A stretch of DNA of 64,000 nucleotides from Rhizophagus clarus (lineage: Eukaryota > Glomeromycota > Glomeromycetes > Glomerales > Glomeraceae): contig BLAL01000037.1 in assembly GCA_015698045.1 (NCBI GenBank), positions 620,001-684,000 of the forward strand. The letters are read 5' to 3'. Position 1 is the first letter of the stretch, and each line of letters starts with the position of its first letter. This document shows, in pieces, positions 22,495 through 35,113 of the stretch. The translations under genes and the position numbers were made by a program. Below the pieces are notes generated by a model. That model was not told where the DNA came from. It saw nothing but the letters and a program-made list of their open reading frames with translations, and made no database searches.

Positions 22495-23383
22495 ATGCCA
22501 TTCAACGAAAGAAGTCCACTTATTTCATATAGTTATGATGAGGAAGAAGAAATAAGTTTTATACAAAAAACTCTTACTTTAATATGTTTCGTGATTGCTT
22601 TATCAATAGTTGTGTTGATTTTCGTATCTCCTCATAATCATTCTTATAGTGGTTTACCAAGTGATATTTCAAGTGTGCCTTATCATTATATGTTAAGTCA
22701 CAAAAGTTATATACATTTTGGTTATTTAATCGAAACTTTACCAATAGAATTTGATGATGAACAATCTGAATTTGTTTTATTGGCAGAAATTGTTTCAATA
22801 TCTCCTTGGACACTAGGAAATTATGAAGTTCATGAATATCGTAAAAACATTACTATTGATGAAACATTTCCTGTAAAAACTGTTGATTCTTCTCTAAGTT
22901 TTTGGATGAATGACGTTTATATTTCTTTCAAAAAAGATCCTTATTCTTTTAACGATACTGATTTGTCTGATGTAACAATTCCTGAATTATGCGATTATAA
23001 GATTACTTGGAACTGGATTTTTAATGGACATTTATATAGAAAATGTGATTTTGATAATGAAGAATCTTATACTCATATATCTTACATTAAAGGATCTACT
23101 TCTTGGGGTTTAAAATTTGTAAGTCCTGATGGTAGCGACATTTACGCTACAACTTCTGCAACTGATTATTGGTGGAATATGCACAGAAGGTACATTATAA
23201 ATTAAAAAAATTTTAATTTTTATCGTTTGAGAAAACATTTTATTAACATTTTAATTGAATTTTAAATTTAGGGATGTTGATGTTAATCCTTTAGCTCCAT
23301 TTCCTCCTGTAATACCCGCTATTTATACTGCTTATTATGATACAATTCAACGTAATCGTGAAAATAACAATAGAAGGAATTAG
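22495..23383 (+). CDS. Single-pass membrane protein of unknown function, two exons
   Basis: Exons 22495-23189 and 23272-23383 (donor GTACAT, acceptor TTTAG, phase 2) give 268 residues. Residues 1-25 are polar and acidic (DEEEE). Residues 26-46 are a strong membrane segment (LTLICFVIALSIVVLIFV). The remainder is Trp/Tyr-rich with three Cys and several N-x-S/T sites, consistent with a type II protein whose C-terminal part faces outside or into the lumen. Exon 2 adds a Pro-rich tail (PLAPFPPVIPAI) and an Asn/Arg end. Without the intron the frame would stop soon after the donor. I do not recognise a family. Confidence 0.72.
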
Positions 23384-23599
23384 ATTAGGTTGTATTAAAT
23401 TATTATATCTTGTATATTGGCGTGATGGGTTGATGGATTTTTGCGGTTAATAATTATGTAAAAAGTAAAATAAACATTTATCTTTTTTTTTAATATACAA
23501 CTTTATATCAAATTTATTTACATAGCAATAAGATTTAGGAAAATCTTCTTATATATATATAATTAATCAAATGATTGTAATATAATAAAAATATAAAAT

Positions 23600-23945
23600 T
23601 AATTTAAAAAAAAAAAAAAGAAAATTCTCTAATCAAAACCGCTCTAAATAGTCTCCATATAATTAATTTTTTCTTTTTTTTTTTTTAAAAAAAAAAATAA
23701 CCTCTAATTTTTTTTTTTTTTTTTTTTCAAGTAAAAGCGGATCAAAACCCGCTCTGAGCTATTTTTTGAAAAAAATAAATAATTGCAGATCAAAACTCGT
23801 TCTAAACCACCTACCGATCAAAAACCCGTTCTAAAATCCAACTTGTTGAAAAATATACATATATATATATAATAATAATAATAAATGCGGATCAAACCCG
23901 CTCTAAACGACTTACTGATCGAAAACTCACTCTAAATCTAGTTTG
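23600..23945. repeat. Degenerate GATCAAAACCCGCTCTAAA repeats
   Basis: At least six variants of GCGGATCAAAACCCGCTCTAAA occur, at about 23631, 23737, 23784, 23816, 23886 and 23917. They are separated by irregular A/T runs, so this is not a simple minisatellite. Possible decayed repeat ends or repeated protein-binding sites. Confidence 0.5.
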
Positions 23946-25691
23946 ACCGATCAAATTAAAATTATTGAAATCTAAAATTAATTTTATTAAAAAAGAAAAA
24001 ATCTTTAATAAAACGGAAAATCTAACCGATTAAAGTTAATGATTACATGTAATTAATTTTTGAAAAAAAAATATTATTATATTAATTAAAACGTGTTATA
24101 AATCTAGTCCAAAACCTACATATCAACTCAATTCTAGACTGCGCGATGTTGTCATTTCATATATCCAGTCCACTGGACCGTTTATTCCATTTTAATTAGT
24201 TGGATCATCCAGTCCAAGCAAACACGGTCAGTCCAATTCAGCACCATCCAGTCAAGTTCAGTTTAATCCAATAAAGTTCAGTCGGTAAATAAATCATATA
24301 TAACATTTTACTGTACAATAAGCATAACGCTGGCTTAGCAGTTTCCCTGAGTTCTCTTTCCTTTGCAATGACCTCTGCGAGTATCTCGACTTTAGAAGTG
24401 AGTAAATCATTATTGATGTGGATGCGATGACGTGATGTCATGATGGAACTTCTTGTTCGTTCAAATTATTTTTTTTTCTAAATAAATTGAGAAATGACTT
24501 GTAAATACCATTTCTTAATATACTGCTTCACGACTCAAGATCTGGAATAAATTGTGATAGTGATATGGTACGTTAGTTGTACATTACGTTAGTGATACGG
24601 TACAGTATATAATAATCGTAAATGATTCGTTGTATCATTATCACATTTCATGATATTGCATCACATTTAATGTTGGCGCACAAAAAATCATACCACCTAA
24701 AAAAAAAATTGAAAAATAATTATATTCATTTCGTCTTACCATTGACAAAAAATAATATTGCTCCTCTCCATTTATCAAAAATGTGTGATTTCAACAAAAT
24801 CTTCTATTCCATCTTTCATTCATTCACTCAATACGAATTTATATTTAGAAATCATCGTATTTGAAAGAAAATAGACGAGAAATTATCGCATAACTTTGAA
24901 TACAAACAAATAGTGTTCTCACCTAAAATAGATTTCATCATATTCCTAAATAGTATCAAAGTTGCAGTTTTAAAATGCATCTTCGGGCGAACCGATCGGA
25001 TCCTGACCAAATTGATAAATCTTCTCCATACAACAAGATATTGTAATACTGCATGCAGCTCAACAACAACTTAATATGGAAAGGTTGACCTCATAATTAC
25101 GATAAATTATGCATTTGCAGAAAAAAAAAATATATATATTTGTAATAAAGTTTTTGCCCAAAGTGTGAATTTCACCGAAAAAGCATAAATCGGCCATAAA
25201 TATGTTCATTTAAAAAAAAAAAAAGAATTTTTCAATGAAAAAATTTATTCATTAAAAATATAATAACTGATAAGTGGGAATAAACTTATCTTTGCGCATA
25301 TTATACATAACACGTTTATTGATGCATGTCATTGTCATTAAATAATGATAGTGATACCCTACATGTGCTTGTACTACACTATTTTTTTCGCACTTTTGGA
25401 AGAAAAAAAAAAAAAAAAGAAAACGAAAAAAATGTAAAAAACATTTTTTTTTTTATTCCTTTTTATTTAATTATCGTGAAAATTTTCTTTGTTAGATTTT
25501 TTGCCGTTAGTTTATTCAACCGTCAGAATGGTGCAATATGGTGTGCGTTCCACCGCTTGTTTATTTTGTGGCGAAAAAAATTTTAACTGCATCACGTGAG
25601 ACTATTTGACATCCGAAATTCAACCTTTTTATGACTAGCGTCTTTTGGATCAATTGTTGAGACTCAGACTCAATAAACGCCGAAATTAGGT
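23946..25691. other. Intergenic DNA with CCAGTCCA-type repeats
   Basis: 24158-24290 holds repeated CAGTCCA/GGTCAGTCCA/CAGTCAAGTTCAG words, including a CCAGTCCACTGGACC near-palindrome at about 24161, perhaps the end of a small inverted-repeat element. Nothing else is supported. The ORFs at 24238, 24622 and 25326 are noise. Confidence 0.35.
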
Positions 25692-25862
25692 ACGGTAGAA
25701 TCCCTTATTTATTTATTTATTTAAGTGAGGGATTGAGTCATCAATATATATACATAAAAGAAACTATTCTAAAAATAAAAACAGTTAAAAATACGTTTAT
25801 AAAGAATTAACCAAGGAAAACCCCAGCCTCGCTCCCGGTAATGGTAACGGTAGAATCCCTTA
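25692..25862 (-). mobile_element. Short retroposon-like insertion with 16-bp target duplication
   Basis: ACGGTAGAATCCCTTA occurs exactly at 25692-25707 and 25847-25862, flanking 139 bases. Read on the minus strand, the insert starts with a GC-richer head (GGGAGCGAGGCTGGGGTTTT) and ends in an (AAAT)n tail. Head, tail and long target duplication are the marks of target-primed retroposition. It could be a SINE or a tiny internally deleted LINE. No tRNA-like A and B boxes are evident. Confidence 0.65.
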
Positions 25863-26100
25863 ATTTTTTTTTTTGGCGAATGATTATTTTTTACTTGAAA
25901 CCACGTGATTAAATGGATCATCAAACGATCAAAGGCATATTATTGATGCAATTTATATTAATAAAATTCGATCGTTGTTATTTGCATCTGTAGGAATTAG
26001 GAAGCAGGGTCCCAAAAATTTTCCCGAATTAGTAACCACGTAGCAGATATGTAAGTGTGGGGTTTTTTTCTGCACGGGCGTCACCGGGCGTGAACCATAC
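25863..26100. other. Spacer after the retroposon-like insertion
   Basis: AT-rich with a GC-richer end near 26070-26095 (ACGGGCGTCACCGGGCGTG). No gene. Confidence 0.3.
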
Positions 26101-26340
26101 ATGGATACGCGGCAAATAAGCGTTTATTGGACAAATATTTATGTAAATGGTTATTTGTCATCTGAATATGTATGGCACCCACACGCACATAGCACGCCCA
26201 TTTACTTTAAATCACGTGATTCATCGGCTTTCCCCGATTGTTGTTTAGAAAAGGAAATTAAAGAACGAATGGGTCGTAATTCATATAATTTGCATCCATG
26301 GGAATTAGTTCTAAAATTTTTGCCCGCATTACGTAAATGA
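26101..26340 (+). CDS. Hypothetical 79-residue ORF
   Basis: Base composition is more balanced than the surroundings, and the translation has a protein-like mix of residues (WHPHAHSTPIYF, KEIKERMGRNSYNLHPWELV). It may be a small gene or the last exon of a decayed one. No domain or signal peptide is visible, and there is no intron evidence. The ATG is simply the first in the frame. Confidence 0.35.
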   Translation: MDTRQISVYWTNIYVNGYLSSEYVWHPHAHSTPIYFKSRDSSAFPDCCLEKEIKERMGRNSYNLHPWELVLKFLPALRK

Positions 26341-26660
26341 ACCATCAAAGATTTTTCAATTGTAGAATTTGAAAGGAACTAAGAATGATTTGGATTATAC
26401 AGTAATCGATCATCACTTATCACGTGCAAATACAATGCTACGTTGTTGCGCCCACGACAAAAAAAAAAAAAAATATACAAAGGAATTTTAATATATATAT
26501 ATATTTTTTATTTTATTTTACAGATAATAAAAATGATAATAATACAATAAATACATAATTTTTAAATATTTATTTACAACATATAATACGATATGATGAT
26601 GATGATGATGATGATGATGGATGTTGTGAGAAACTGAAAAAAATCAATACAATAAAAACA
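26341..26660. repeat. Intergenic spacer with GAT trinucleotide run
   Basis: A (GAT)n microsatellite of about eight units lies at 26593-26618, with AT-rich runs around it, just past the 3' end of the F-box gene. No gene. Confidence 0.6.
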
Positions 26661-28663
26661 TTAATGTTCCTTATAATCACTCAATTTCCTTTCAAAAATT
26701 TTATCTAAAAAAAAAAAAAGAAAGAAAATTTAATTAATTAATTAATAAAATAAAATTAATTAACATATATATAAATTTTTCTGAATCACTTACCATGATG
26801 ACTGAAAACATGATTTTTTACTTCACTAATAGTAAAAGGATGTTTTTTATCGAATAATTCTTTCTTTTCCTTTCTTTTCTCTTTTAAAATACTTTGTCTA
26901 GCATCTTTCAAATGTTTAGAAACAGTCTTTTGAAATTCTTCATCATCACAACTGACGCTACTTGATCTTCTATTCCTTCTACTACTATTAAGAGATTTAT
27001 TCCAATTAAATCTAACATCTTTTAAACGATTATTTGGTACTAAAGAATAATGATATAAAATCTTTAAATAATCCATATAATAATCGGATACGTTATATAA
27101 CCATAATGATTCAAGTTTTGGACGAGATCTATTTAATAAAATATCCAAATAATCAGGGGTGATGTGACATTTTAAATAAAGATTTTCCAAAGTAAAAGGT
27201 AAAGAAGAAGCCAATTTATAAATTTCCGCATCCATGTATTCACGAGAACTTGAATAAGAAATTTCCAAATATAATTGACGTAAAGGAAAGGCGGGTATGA
27301 TGTTTAAGAAAGAAGTGAAATCAATATGAGAAAAATTATGAGAAATATTTAATGAGGTTATATTTGTACAATAAGAAGAAATTATTCTCATAATATTATA
27401 TGTAATTAATTTTGTTGATAATGTTTTTAAATTTAAATTTGTCATTTCAAGAAGACAAATTAATAATGATTCCGCTCTTTCATCATTATAATTAAAATAA
27501 AGATGATCAATTCGAAGTCGTGTAGTATGAGATAAAGAAAAATTCTTTGTAAAATCGGAAGGGGAGAAATTATAATTATCATCAATCTTATTCCAACTTT
27601 GTTCCAATTCCAAAATTCTTAACTCTTTACAAGTTGAAATGATTTTAAGTAAACAAGACATATCACTAATACCTTTGATATGTAAATAAGTTAAATAATG
27701 AATATGTCTATAAATTGTACTATAAATCATTTGTGAACAATGATTAATTGATAAATGTTCTAATCTCTTTTGATTGGATAATAATTTTGAGATTGTATAA
27801 TCAATTTCCAAATGATCATCTTTATCCTCCTTTCTAACATCCAAGGAAATACTTCTTAAATCATTACAATTTAAAATAATAATATTAAAGAAATCAAGAA
27901 ATTCATTTAAATTTAATTTATTAACTTTATGTGGATTTCTATATTCTAATTGAACAAGACTATTAAAACAACCAAAAGAATTTTGAGGAATTAATTTATA
28001 TAAGGAAATAAAATCAAAATTATCATAAATTTTTGCACGAAAATAATTAAACGTTTTAAAACCGTTTAACCCGTTTTCTTTGAGTAAAAGTTTTCCAAGT
28101 AATTGAGTAACTAATCGAGATTTTTCAAATCCTGTACAAGTATTAGGATATCTTACGACCCATCTATGAACTGATTTAATAAAATTATCATAATCAAATA
28201 ATTTTATTAATTGTAAATAATTGAATTTAATTAATCTATCATTAATATTTTGAGATTCTAATTTTAATTGTTGGTCAATTAGATGATTTTTATCTTGCTC
28301 AGAAAGGAATAGTATTAAAGTATTGATTAATGCGCAATTTTGTTCATCACTTAAAACAAAATAAAAAGGTCGACGCCACAATATTGGAATTACAAGTGTA
28401 CTCCATAATTTATTTACTTGTGCGCATCTAAAGAGTGTTGAAATTGTGATGATATAGTTTGAGATTTCGCTTGAAGTGTTGATATCGTTAGAAATATGTG
28501 AAAAAATACGTTCCAGACAATCTATTGGAATATCTTGTATAGTTAATTGTTCATGAATATAACTTGGTATCGATCTTTTATTCTTAGAAAACTTGGGACT
28601 AGTTAACTTTAAAGATTGTCTAAGGACCTTGCTTTTACGCTTCATTTCCGTTACGATTCTCAT
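26661..28663 (-). CDS. F-box protein with leucine-rich, repeat-like region, two exons
   Basis: Exons 28663-26794 and 26704-26661. The long ORF appears to end HHGK at 26786, but a strong GTAAGT donor there joins in phase to a 44-base exon ending SDYKEH, giving 637 residues. Residues 1-35 are basic, so nuclear targeting is possible. Residues 40-100 are the F-box (IQDIPIDCLERIF, then RCAQVNKLWSTLV, then ILWRRPF). Residues 250-560 hold irregular LRR-like strands (SISLDV, LEHLSINH, YLHIKGISDM, LRILELEQSW, LYLEISY, LESLWLYNV). It is a distant paralogue of the F-box gene at 18498 with the same layout, which suggests an SCF substrate adaptor. Confidence 0.8.
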
Positions 28664-30840
28664 TGTTATAAAAAAAAATATCTTTTTTATTAGAAAATAT
28701 TCTAGTAAGAAAAAAGGAAGTTTTTTTTTTCTTATTTTTAGTTTATTCTTGGAAAAAAAAAAAATCTGTTCTAGTGTGAGAGAAAAAGAATTTTTTTTTT
28801 AAAGCACGTTTTATATGATACAAATTTCCTTACTAATAAGTTTTATTATATACCAATTTAAAGTATTTTTTGGCGTATGAATATCCCTTCATGTACATAT
28901 TCGATCATAATGAACGATTGTTAAACGAACACAACATATTTGTTTATTATAAAAGAAGAAAGATTATGATAAATTAGGAAATTAACTTTTATTTAGAAAT
29001 TTTGTCACATTTTCTTTCATAAAGAAAAAAAGTAAAGTTACCTTAATTTAATACAAATTTCCATAAAAGTAATTAAGATTCTTTATCTGAGTAGAACACG
29101 CGGAATTTACTTTTACTTAATTTATTTTTATCCGTTTTTTTACAGTTTAATAAAATGTAGTAATTATGTTTATATTTTTAGTTAATTAATGAAAAAATTG
29201 TCGTACAAATAAATATGCTTAACTATGAGTTATATGATAATAGTGATAATTCCGGGTCAAAATGGTCGAAATAGAATTTTCATACTATTACATGGTAATA
29301 CATATTAGTCATCTAACTCATATTTAGGTTTAGATCTCTTACATAATAGTAAATCTAAATAAAATTGATATTTTTTTCTTTATCTGTATTTGTATTGCTC
29401 ATTTCATAAATGTATTTCCCTAAAAGTTTAATAATACCCTTCCCATGAATGTGAACGGGGTAACCTTTTTTATTTACGGTAAATTGGCGTGTAATTCAGT
29501 GATTTACTGGCAATTCCAGCAAAACGCCTCAAATTTGATCTTTATGGAAGGATTGTCCGCAACTTAAATAAGTTGATCAAATCATGTGTTGTTGCGGCTA
29601 TTTTTTTTTATTTTTATTTCCTACGCTAATAGTTTCTTTTCGCGTTAAAAAATTCATTAGTTATTTTGTGAAAATCTTTTAAAAGTAAACTTCACTATTA
29701 GGATCTTTCCTATATTCTATTTTATCTTCTTCATATTTTAATGGATCATTAAACCAGATATAAATCGAGTGTGATCTTAATACTTTCGTGTCTAAAACAA
29801 TCGAAACAGCTTCTTAATATTTTTATCATTCATTATGGATTGAACTTAATACTGACCGAATCTACATTGAAATCGCAAAAACAGATATATATTCTGAATT
29901 TTTATCTTTGTCGTATTCTGAATTTTAATCTTTGAACGACAAAGATAAAATTATTTTTAAACCCCGTACCTAATATATCGGAGTTTTCCTAAACGGATCG
30001 AAACATTTAGATAAAGTTTACAGTTTAAAAATTTAAATATTGTATAGTGTATACGGTGTATATATATATACAAATACATCTGTATACAGTCAGATATGCT
30101 CGTAAATAGAGATAAAATCGCATTATCGTTATGTATCATAGTCGCAGAAGATGGAGATTTTTTACGTGAGTTGAAAAAAGTCAGATAATTACATAACCAA
30201 CCTCTGAATCTCAAATGGCCATTTTGAAGCTATTGCTTAGACAACGTTGTATTAATATAATTCTTTAATAGATTACAAGTACGATCTCACGTGGGTTGAA
30301 AAAGATGCTGATGATGTTTATCAAGACCAAACCGATACGCCAAATCGATATAACATCAAACTGAATTTTTGCATCAAAATCCGTCTGGTACGCCAAATCG
30401 ATATGGTCTTGGAGAAGCTTTTTTATTGACCTTCTGAGTTCTGAACCATTCATGTAAAAATTTTAGATGGTAAATCACGATAAGTTTATTATAATATTAT
30501 TAATTTTTCTTTTTTATTCTTTATTAATTAACTCAATTATCATTAATTTAGATTCTGTTCTGAAGGATATTTTTCTATAAACAAGATCAAATTCTTTATG
30601 CATTTTATGCATAATTAAGACTTCAAAATTGGATACTGAATTGGACCCAAGATCGCCTAATACAATCATAAACTGTAATAACTAACGAGAGAAGGGTTCT
30701 TTTTCAGGTACTTTGCAAGAAGAAATCGCGCTTTGAAGTATCTTTGAAGTATGGAGTTAAGTATTTGTGTAAAGAGTTAAAAGCTCGTGTCTGAAAGTGA
30801 AGGTCTATACAATATCAGCATTAACATTTCTTGTCATTAC
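28664..30840. other. Upstream region of F-box gene and intergenic DNA
   Basis: T and A runs lie immediately upstream of the start. At 30327-30410 the word TACGCCAAATCGATAT occurs twice, about 57 bases apart. No supported gene; ORFs at 29957 and 30265 lack coding character. Confidence 0.35.
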
Positions 30841-31210
30841 TGAATATTGGGTATTCAGCCTTCAGCCTAACATTCGGAGCTTCCTAGTCTCCTGCACCAG
30901 ACTTTAATTTAAACGTAAAGTTTGAGCTTGCCAACTCATTTTTTTTTTTTTACGTTAATAGCGTTTTTTTATATATACTCCAGCCTAACATTCGGAGCTC
31001 ACCTGCACCAGACTTTAATATATATATACAGTATATAATATATAGCACCTGAAAAAAAAATCTTTCAATACAAGAAATCGCACTTTAAGTATGGTGATGT
31101 CAGTTCTAACATTCCCTTATGACTACTAAATATTGAGTATTCAGTCTCCAGCTAACATTCAGAGTTGACTTCTTAGTCTTCACCTACACCAGATTTTAAT
31201 ATATACACAT
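30841..31210. repeat. Three dispersed copies of a ~60-bp unit
   Basis: The unit runs TATTCAGYCTYCAGC, CTAACATTCGGAGCT, then CTGCACCAGACTTTAAT. Copies lie at about 30850-30910, 30983-31020 (truncated left end) and 31137-31200. A related pair, AAGAAATCGCGCTTTGAAGTAT / AAGAAATCGCACTTTAAGTAT, lies at 30719 and 31071, so a larger unit of about 300 bp was probably duplicated. It adjoins the 231-bp array. Confidence 0.6.
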
Positions 31211-31269
31211 ATATATAGCAGATACTTCTGAATAGATAATGTAACGATGTTCAATATAATTGCTACCTG

Positions 31270-33215
31270 AAATTAAAAAGGGTAGTCTTGTATGTCAACA
31301 AAGGCAAGCTTGAGGTAAGGTACATAGGGCAACTCTCCTTCAAGAAACCCAGTTTCTTTCAGCATACAGCATGTTACACCTAAGGTATTGGCTAAAGACT
31401 ATTGAAGAAATACCCACCTTTTCATATTACATATGTTCTTCTGGACTTCTTAATTTGAAAGGATTTTTGTTGATAGTCAGTCACTTGGAATTGAGAAGGG
31501 TAGTCTTGTATGTCAACAAAGGCAAAGTACATAGGGTAACTCTCCTTCAAGAAACCCAGTTTCTTTCAGAATACAGCATGTTACACCTAAGGTATTGGCT
31601 AAAGACTATCAAAGAAATACTTGCCAAATCTATAACCTTTCCATATGAATACTTACTATTAAAATAGATTTGAAATTCTGGTTCAATTTCTGTGTGTAAA
31701 GTCAGAATCAAAGCTTCCTCATTGGAATGTATAATGCTATTATCTTTTAAAGGTTTAAGTAATTGTTTTCATCCTATCTTAATATTATCAAATTCAATCA
31801 TAATTCTTTTTCCTGTGCTTGTTTTCACCTTTTTAATAATATCACATATGTATATATATATATATCTGGACTTCTTAATTTGGAGATATTGGAAGGATTT
31901 TTGTCAATAGTTAGTCACCTGGAATTGAGAAAGGTAGTCTTGTATGTTAACAAAAGCAAGCTTAAAGCAAGGTACATAGGGTAACTCTCCTTCAAGAAAC
32001 CCAGTTTCTTTTAGCACACAGCATGTTACACCTAAGGTATTGACTAAAGACTATCGAAGAAATACCCACCTTTTCTTCTGGACTTCTTAATTTGGAAATA
32101 TTGGGAGGATTTTTGTTAATAGTCAGTCACCTGGAATTGAGAAGGGTAGTCTTGTATGTCAACAAAGGCAAGCTTAAAGCAAGGTACATAGGGTAACTCT
32201 CCTTCAAGAAACTCAGTTTCTTTCAGCACACAGCATGTTACACCTAAGGTATTGGCTAAAGACTATCGAAGAAATACCCACCTTTTCTTCTGGACTTCTT
32301 AATTTGGAAATATTGGAAGGATTTTTGTTGATAGTCAGCCACCTGGAATTGAGAAGGGTAGTCTTGTATGTCAACAAAGGCAAGCTTAAAGCAAGGTACA
32401 TAGGGTAACTCTCCTTCAAGAAACCCAGTTTCTTTCAGCACACAGCGTGTTACACCTAAGGTATTGGCTAAAGACTATCGAAGAAATACCCACCTTTTCA
32501 ATAATATCACATATGTTCTTCTGGACTTCTTAATTTGGAGATATTGGGAGGATTTTTGTTGATAGTCAGTCACCTGGAATTGAGAAGGGTAGTCTTGTAT
32601 GTCAACAAAGGCAAGCTTAAAGCAAGGTACATAGGGTAACTCTCCTTCAAGAAACCCAGTTTCTTTCAGCACACAGCGTGTTACACCTAAGGTATTGGCT
32701 AAAGACTATCGAAGAAATACCCACCTTTTCAATAATATCACATATGTTCTTCTGGACTTCTTAATTTGGAGATATTGGGAGGATTTTTGTTGATAGTCAG
32801 TCACCTGGAATTGAGAAGGGTAGTCTTGTATGTCAACAAAGGCAAGCTTAAAGCAAGGTACATAGGGTAACTCTCCTTCAAGAAACCCAGTTTCTTTCAG
32901 CACACAGCGTGTTACACCTAAGGTATTGGCTAAAGACTATCGAAGAAATACCCACCTTTTCAATAATATCACATATGTTCTTCTGGACTTCTTAATTTGG
33001 AGATATTGGAGGATTTTTGTTGATAGTCAGTCACCTGAAATTGAGAAGGGTAGTCTTGTATGTCAACAAAGGCAAGCTTAAAGCAAGGTACATAGGGTAA
33101 CTCTCCTTCAAGAAACCCAGTTTCTTTCAGCACACAGCGTGTTACACCTAAGGTATTGGCTAAAGACTATCGAAGAAATACCCACCTTTTTAATAATGTT
33201 ACATATGTTCTTCCA
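31270..33215. repeat. Tandem array of 212-231-bp units, about eight copies
   Basis: GGTAGTCTTGTATGT begins at 31281, 31499, 31933, 32145, 32357, 32588, 32819 and 33049. The last units are 230-231 bp and nearly identical; two middle ones are 212 bp and lack the AATAATATCACATATGTTC piece. The 434-base step after 31499 contains about 205 unrelated bases (31620-31825). On the minus strand each unit keeps an open frame (LKETGFLEGELPYVPCFK, then AFVDIQDYPSQFQ) followed by a CAG-GTGACT donor-like site, and the odd segment also reads open on that strand (SNEEALILTLHTEIEPEFQ). The array may therefore derive from exons of a minus-strand gene. Homogeneous 3' units suggest recent expansion by unequal exchange. 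Confidence 0.8.
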
Positions 33216-35113
33216 TTTTAGTTCAACCATTACTTTGAAAATAGATTTCTGCTATCTCAATTGTGGGTTTTAAGAAATTTGTAAAAAATATTAAATTAAT
33301 TTATTTATTTAAAAAAAAAAGATTCTTTCATATTATCATTAATATATATATATAATTATCATTATATAGAGAGAGAGAAAGAGATTAAAAAATTTTTTAA
33401 AAAAATTCATGGTAAAAAATGAAGGGAAAAAAAGAAAATGGGTCTATATATAAATATTTTTTTATGAGTAGATAAATTTGCTATCCCACTTGTTAAGTAT
33501 ATGAGTATCATTATGAAGAAGTATGATTCATATGAGTCATTATATAAGTAATTAGACATTATTAACTAAAAAATAATAATAATGTGTCATTTAGACTGAT
33601 AATTATATTATAATAGTATAACAGTATAAATTTACTATACATGACTCTTATGACTCATCAAGTATGCGAACATGGTAAAAACTTGTAATAATTTATTTAA
33701 AAATATTGATTATATTTATGAGTCATTATGATATTAATAAATAAATATTTGCTATGAATAACTCATATTGACTCATCAAGTAGAACGCGAAAAGTCAATA
33801 AATAATATAGTTATATTATAATATTCGGTTTTATAATGAATAACTCATATTGACTCATCAAGTATGCGAAAAAACTTTGTAATAATTTATCATCCTGAAC
33901 AATATATGAGCAATATTAAAAAAACTTGCGTATTCGCGATTTGGCGCTCAGTATTTTTTGTTGTTATTTACACTTCGACCAATCAAAAACTTTTATTAGA
34001 CTGAATTAAGAAATCTATTAACCTCGTTAATCGCGATTGACGTTATAATTATGACTTTTTAAAAATAAATATATAACGATTTAAATATAATAATTAAAGC
34101 GTTACAGCCTAACTAATCTACTATGCCGGACTGATGAAAAAATTTTGCTTATCATTTTGAGGAGGGCCACGGAGAAAATAAAGGGCGATTAAAATCAAAA
34201 TTAAGATGAAAAAAAAAAACGGTATTGAGGTGATTACTTGACCGAAAAGCTTCTATACTTAGAGCCTGACTTGTTCTTGACTTTCGTAGGATTTGAGATT
34301 TTTTTGTGTTTCTGTTGGTGATTCTGAGATAGTTTTGTACAGTTTTTTAGTTAAATTAATGAAAAATGAAATAGGGGTCCGGTCATCATCTGTGGCCACT
34401 TCTTGTTCACCTTCTTCTGCTTCACCGCATATTTAGAATCAGAGTCGATTTCATTCATTAGAATTTGATACGCTGAGATCATACAACGATAATATGATAG
34501 AATTCTTTTACTTATCATCAATCATGATTTATATGCAATGTGCATAAAGAAATAGAAATATATTATACTGAAATAATAAATTCAACTTAAAATTGGCAAA
34601 ATTATGAAACATGTTCTCACTGCTTCCTTTTGAATATAGTATAGTAATTGAAACGTTAGTCTTTCAAAGTGAAGAAGTAGAATGTCAACTTAGAGACGTC
34701 AAAATATCAAAATAAATAAAGGTGCAGTAATTAAAATTATCGTAAAATTTCATTGAAGTTAAAAACAATATATAGAACAGCACGCGTCAGTCACGTCAAC
34801 CGCGTCAGCACGCGTCAAGTAAAAAAAAAATTTATTTAGATTGTTCAAATTACAAACAAAGTTTATTTAATTGCAAATATAAAACTGCTATTCTATAACT
34901 TTATGTTTGAACAATTTGAAAAAAAAAAAAAATAAAATAAATAATGAATAATAAGTAAATTGTTTAAATTTCAGACTAAAAAACTACTGCTAATAATTCC
35001 AAGATTTAAACTTAAATTATCATTCAAACTTAATTATCATCTAATAAAATTTAATTCGTAAAATTAAAGAAAAAAAAGTTAATTTATAATTTTTAATAGT
35101 TACTTTCAGGAAT
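33216..35113. other. Spacer between array and kinase gene
   Basis: Three copies of TGACTCATCAAGTA with shared neighbours (AATAACTCATATT before, GCGAA after) start at 33651, 33769 and 33851; ATGAGTCA in the other orientation lies near 33537 and 33719. The word is the consensus of GCN4/AP-1-type bZIP sites. The remainder, including the CACGCGTCA-rich piece at 34781-34820, shows no gene. Confidence 0.45.

Noticed and set aside
22574-22813. A 79-codon minus-strand ORF inside the membrane-protein gene
   Set aside because: A shadow of the plus-strand coding sequence, with no independent support.
32213-32903. Four minus-strand ORFs of about 65 codons in the tandem array taken as separate genes
   Set aside because: They are the same repeat unit read several times; recorded as part of the array, not as genes.
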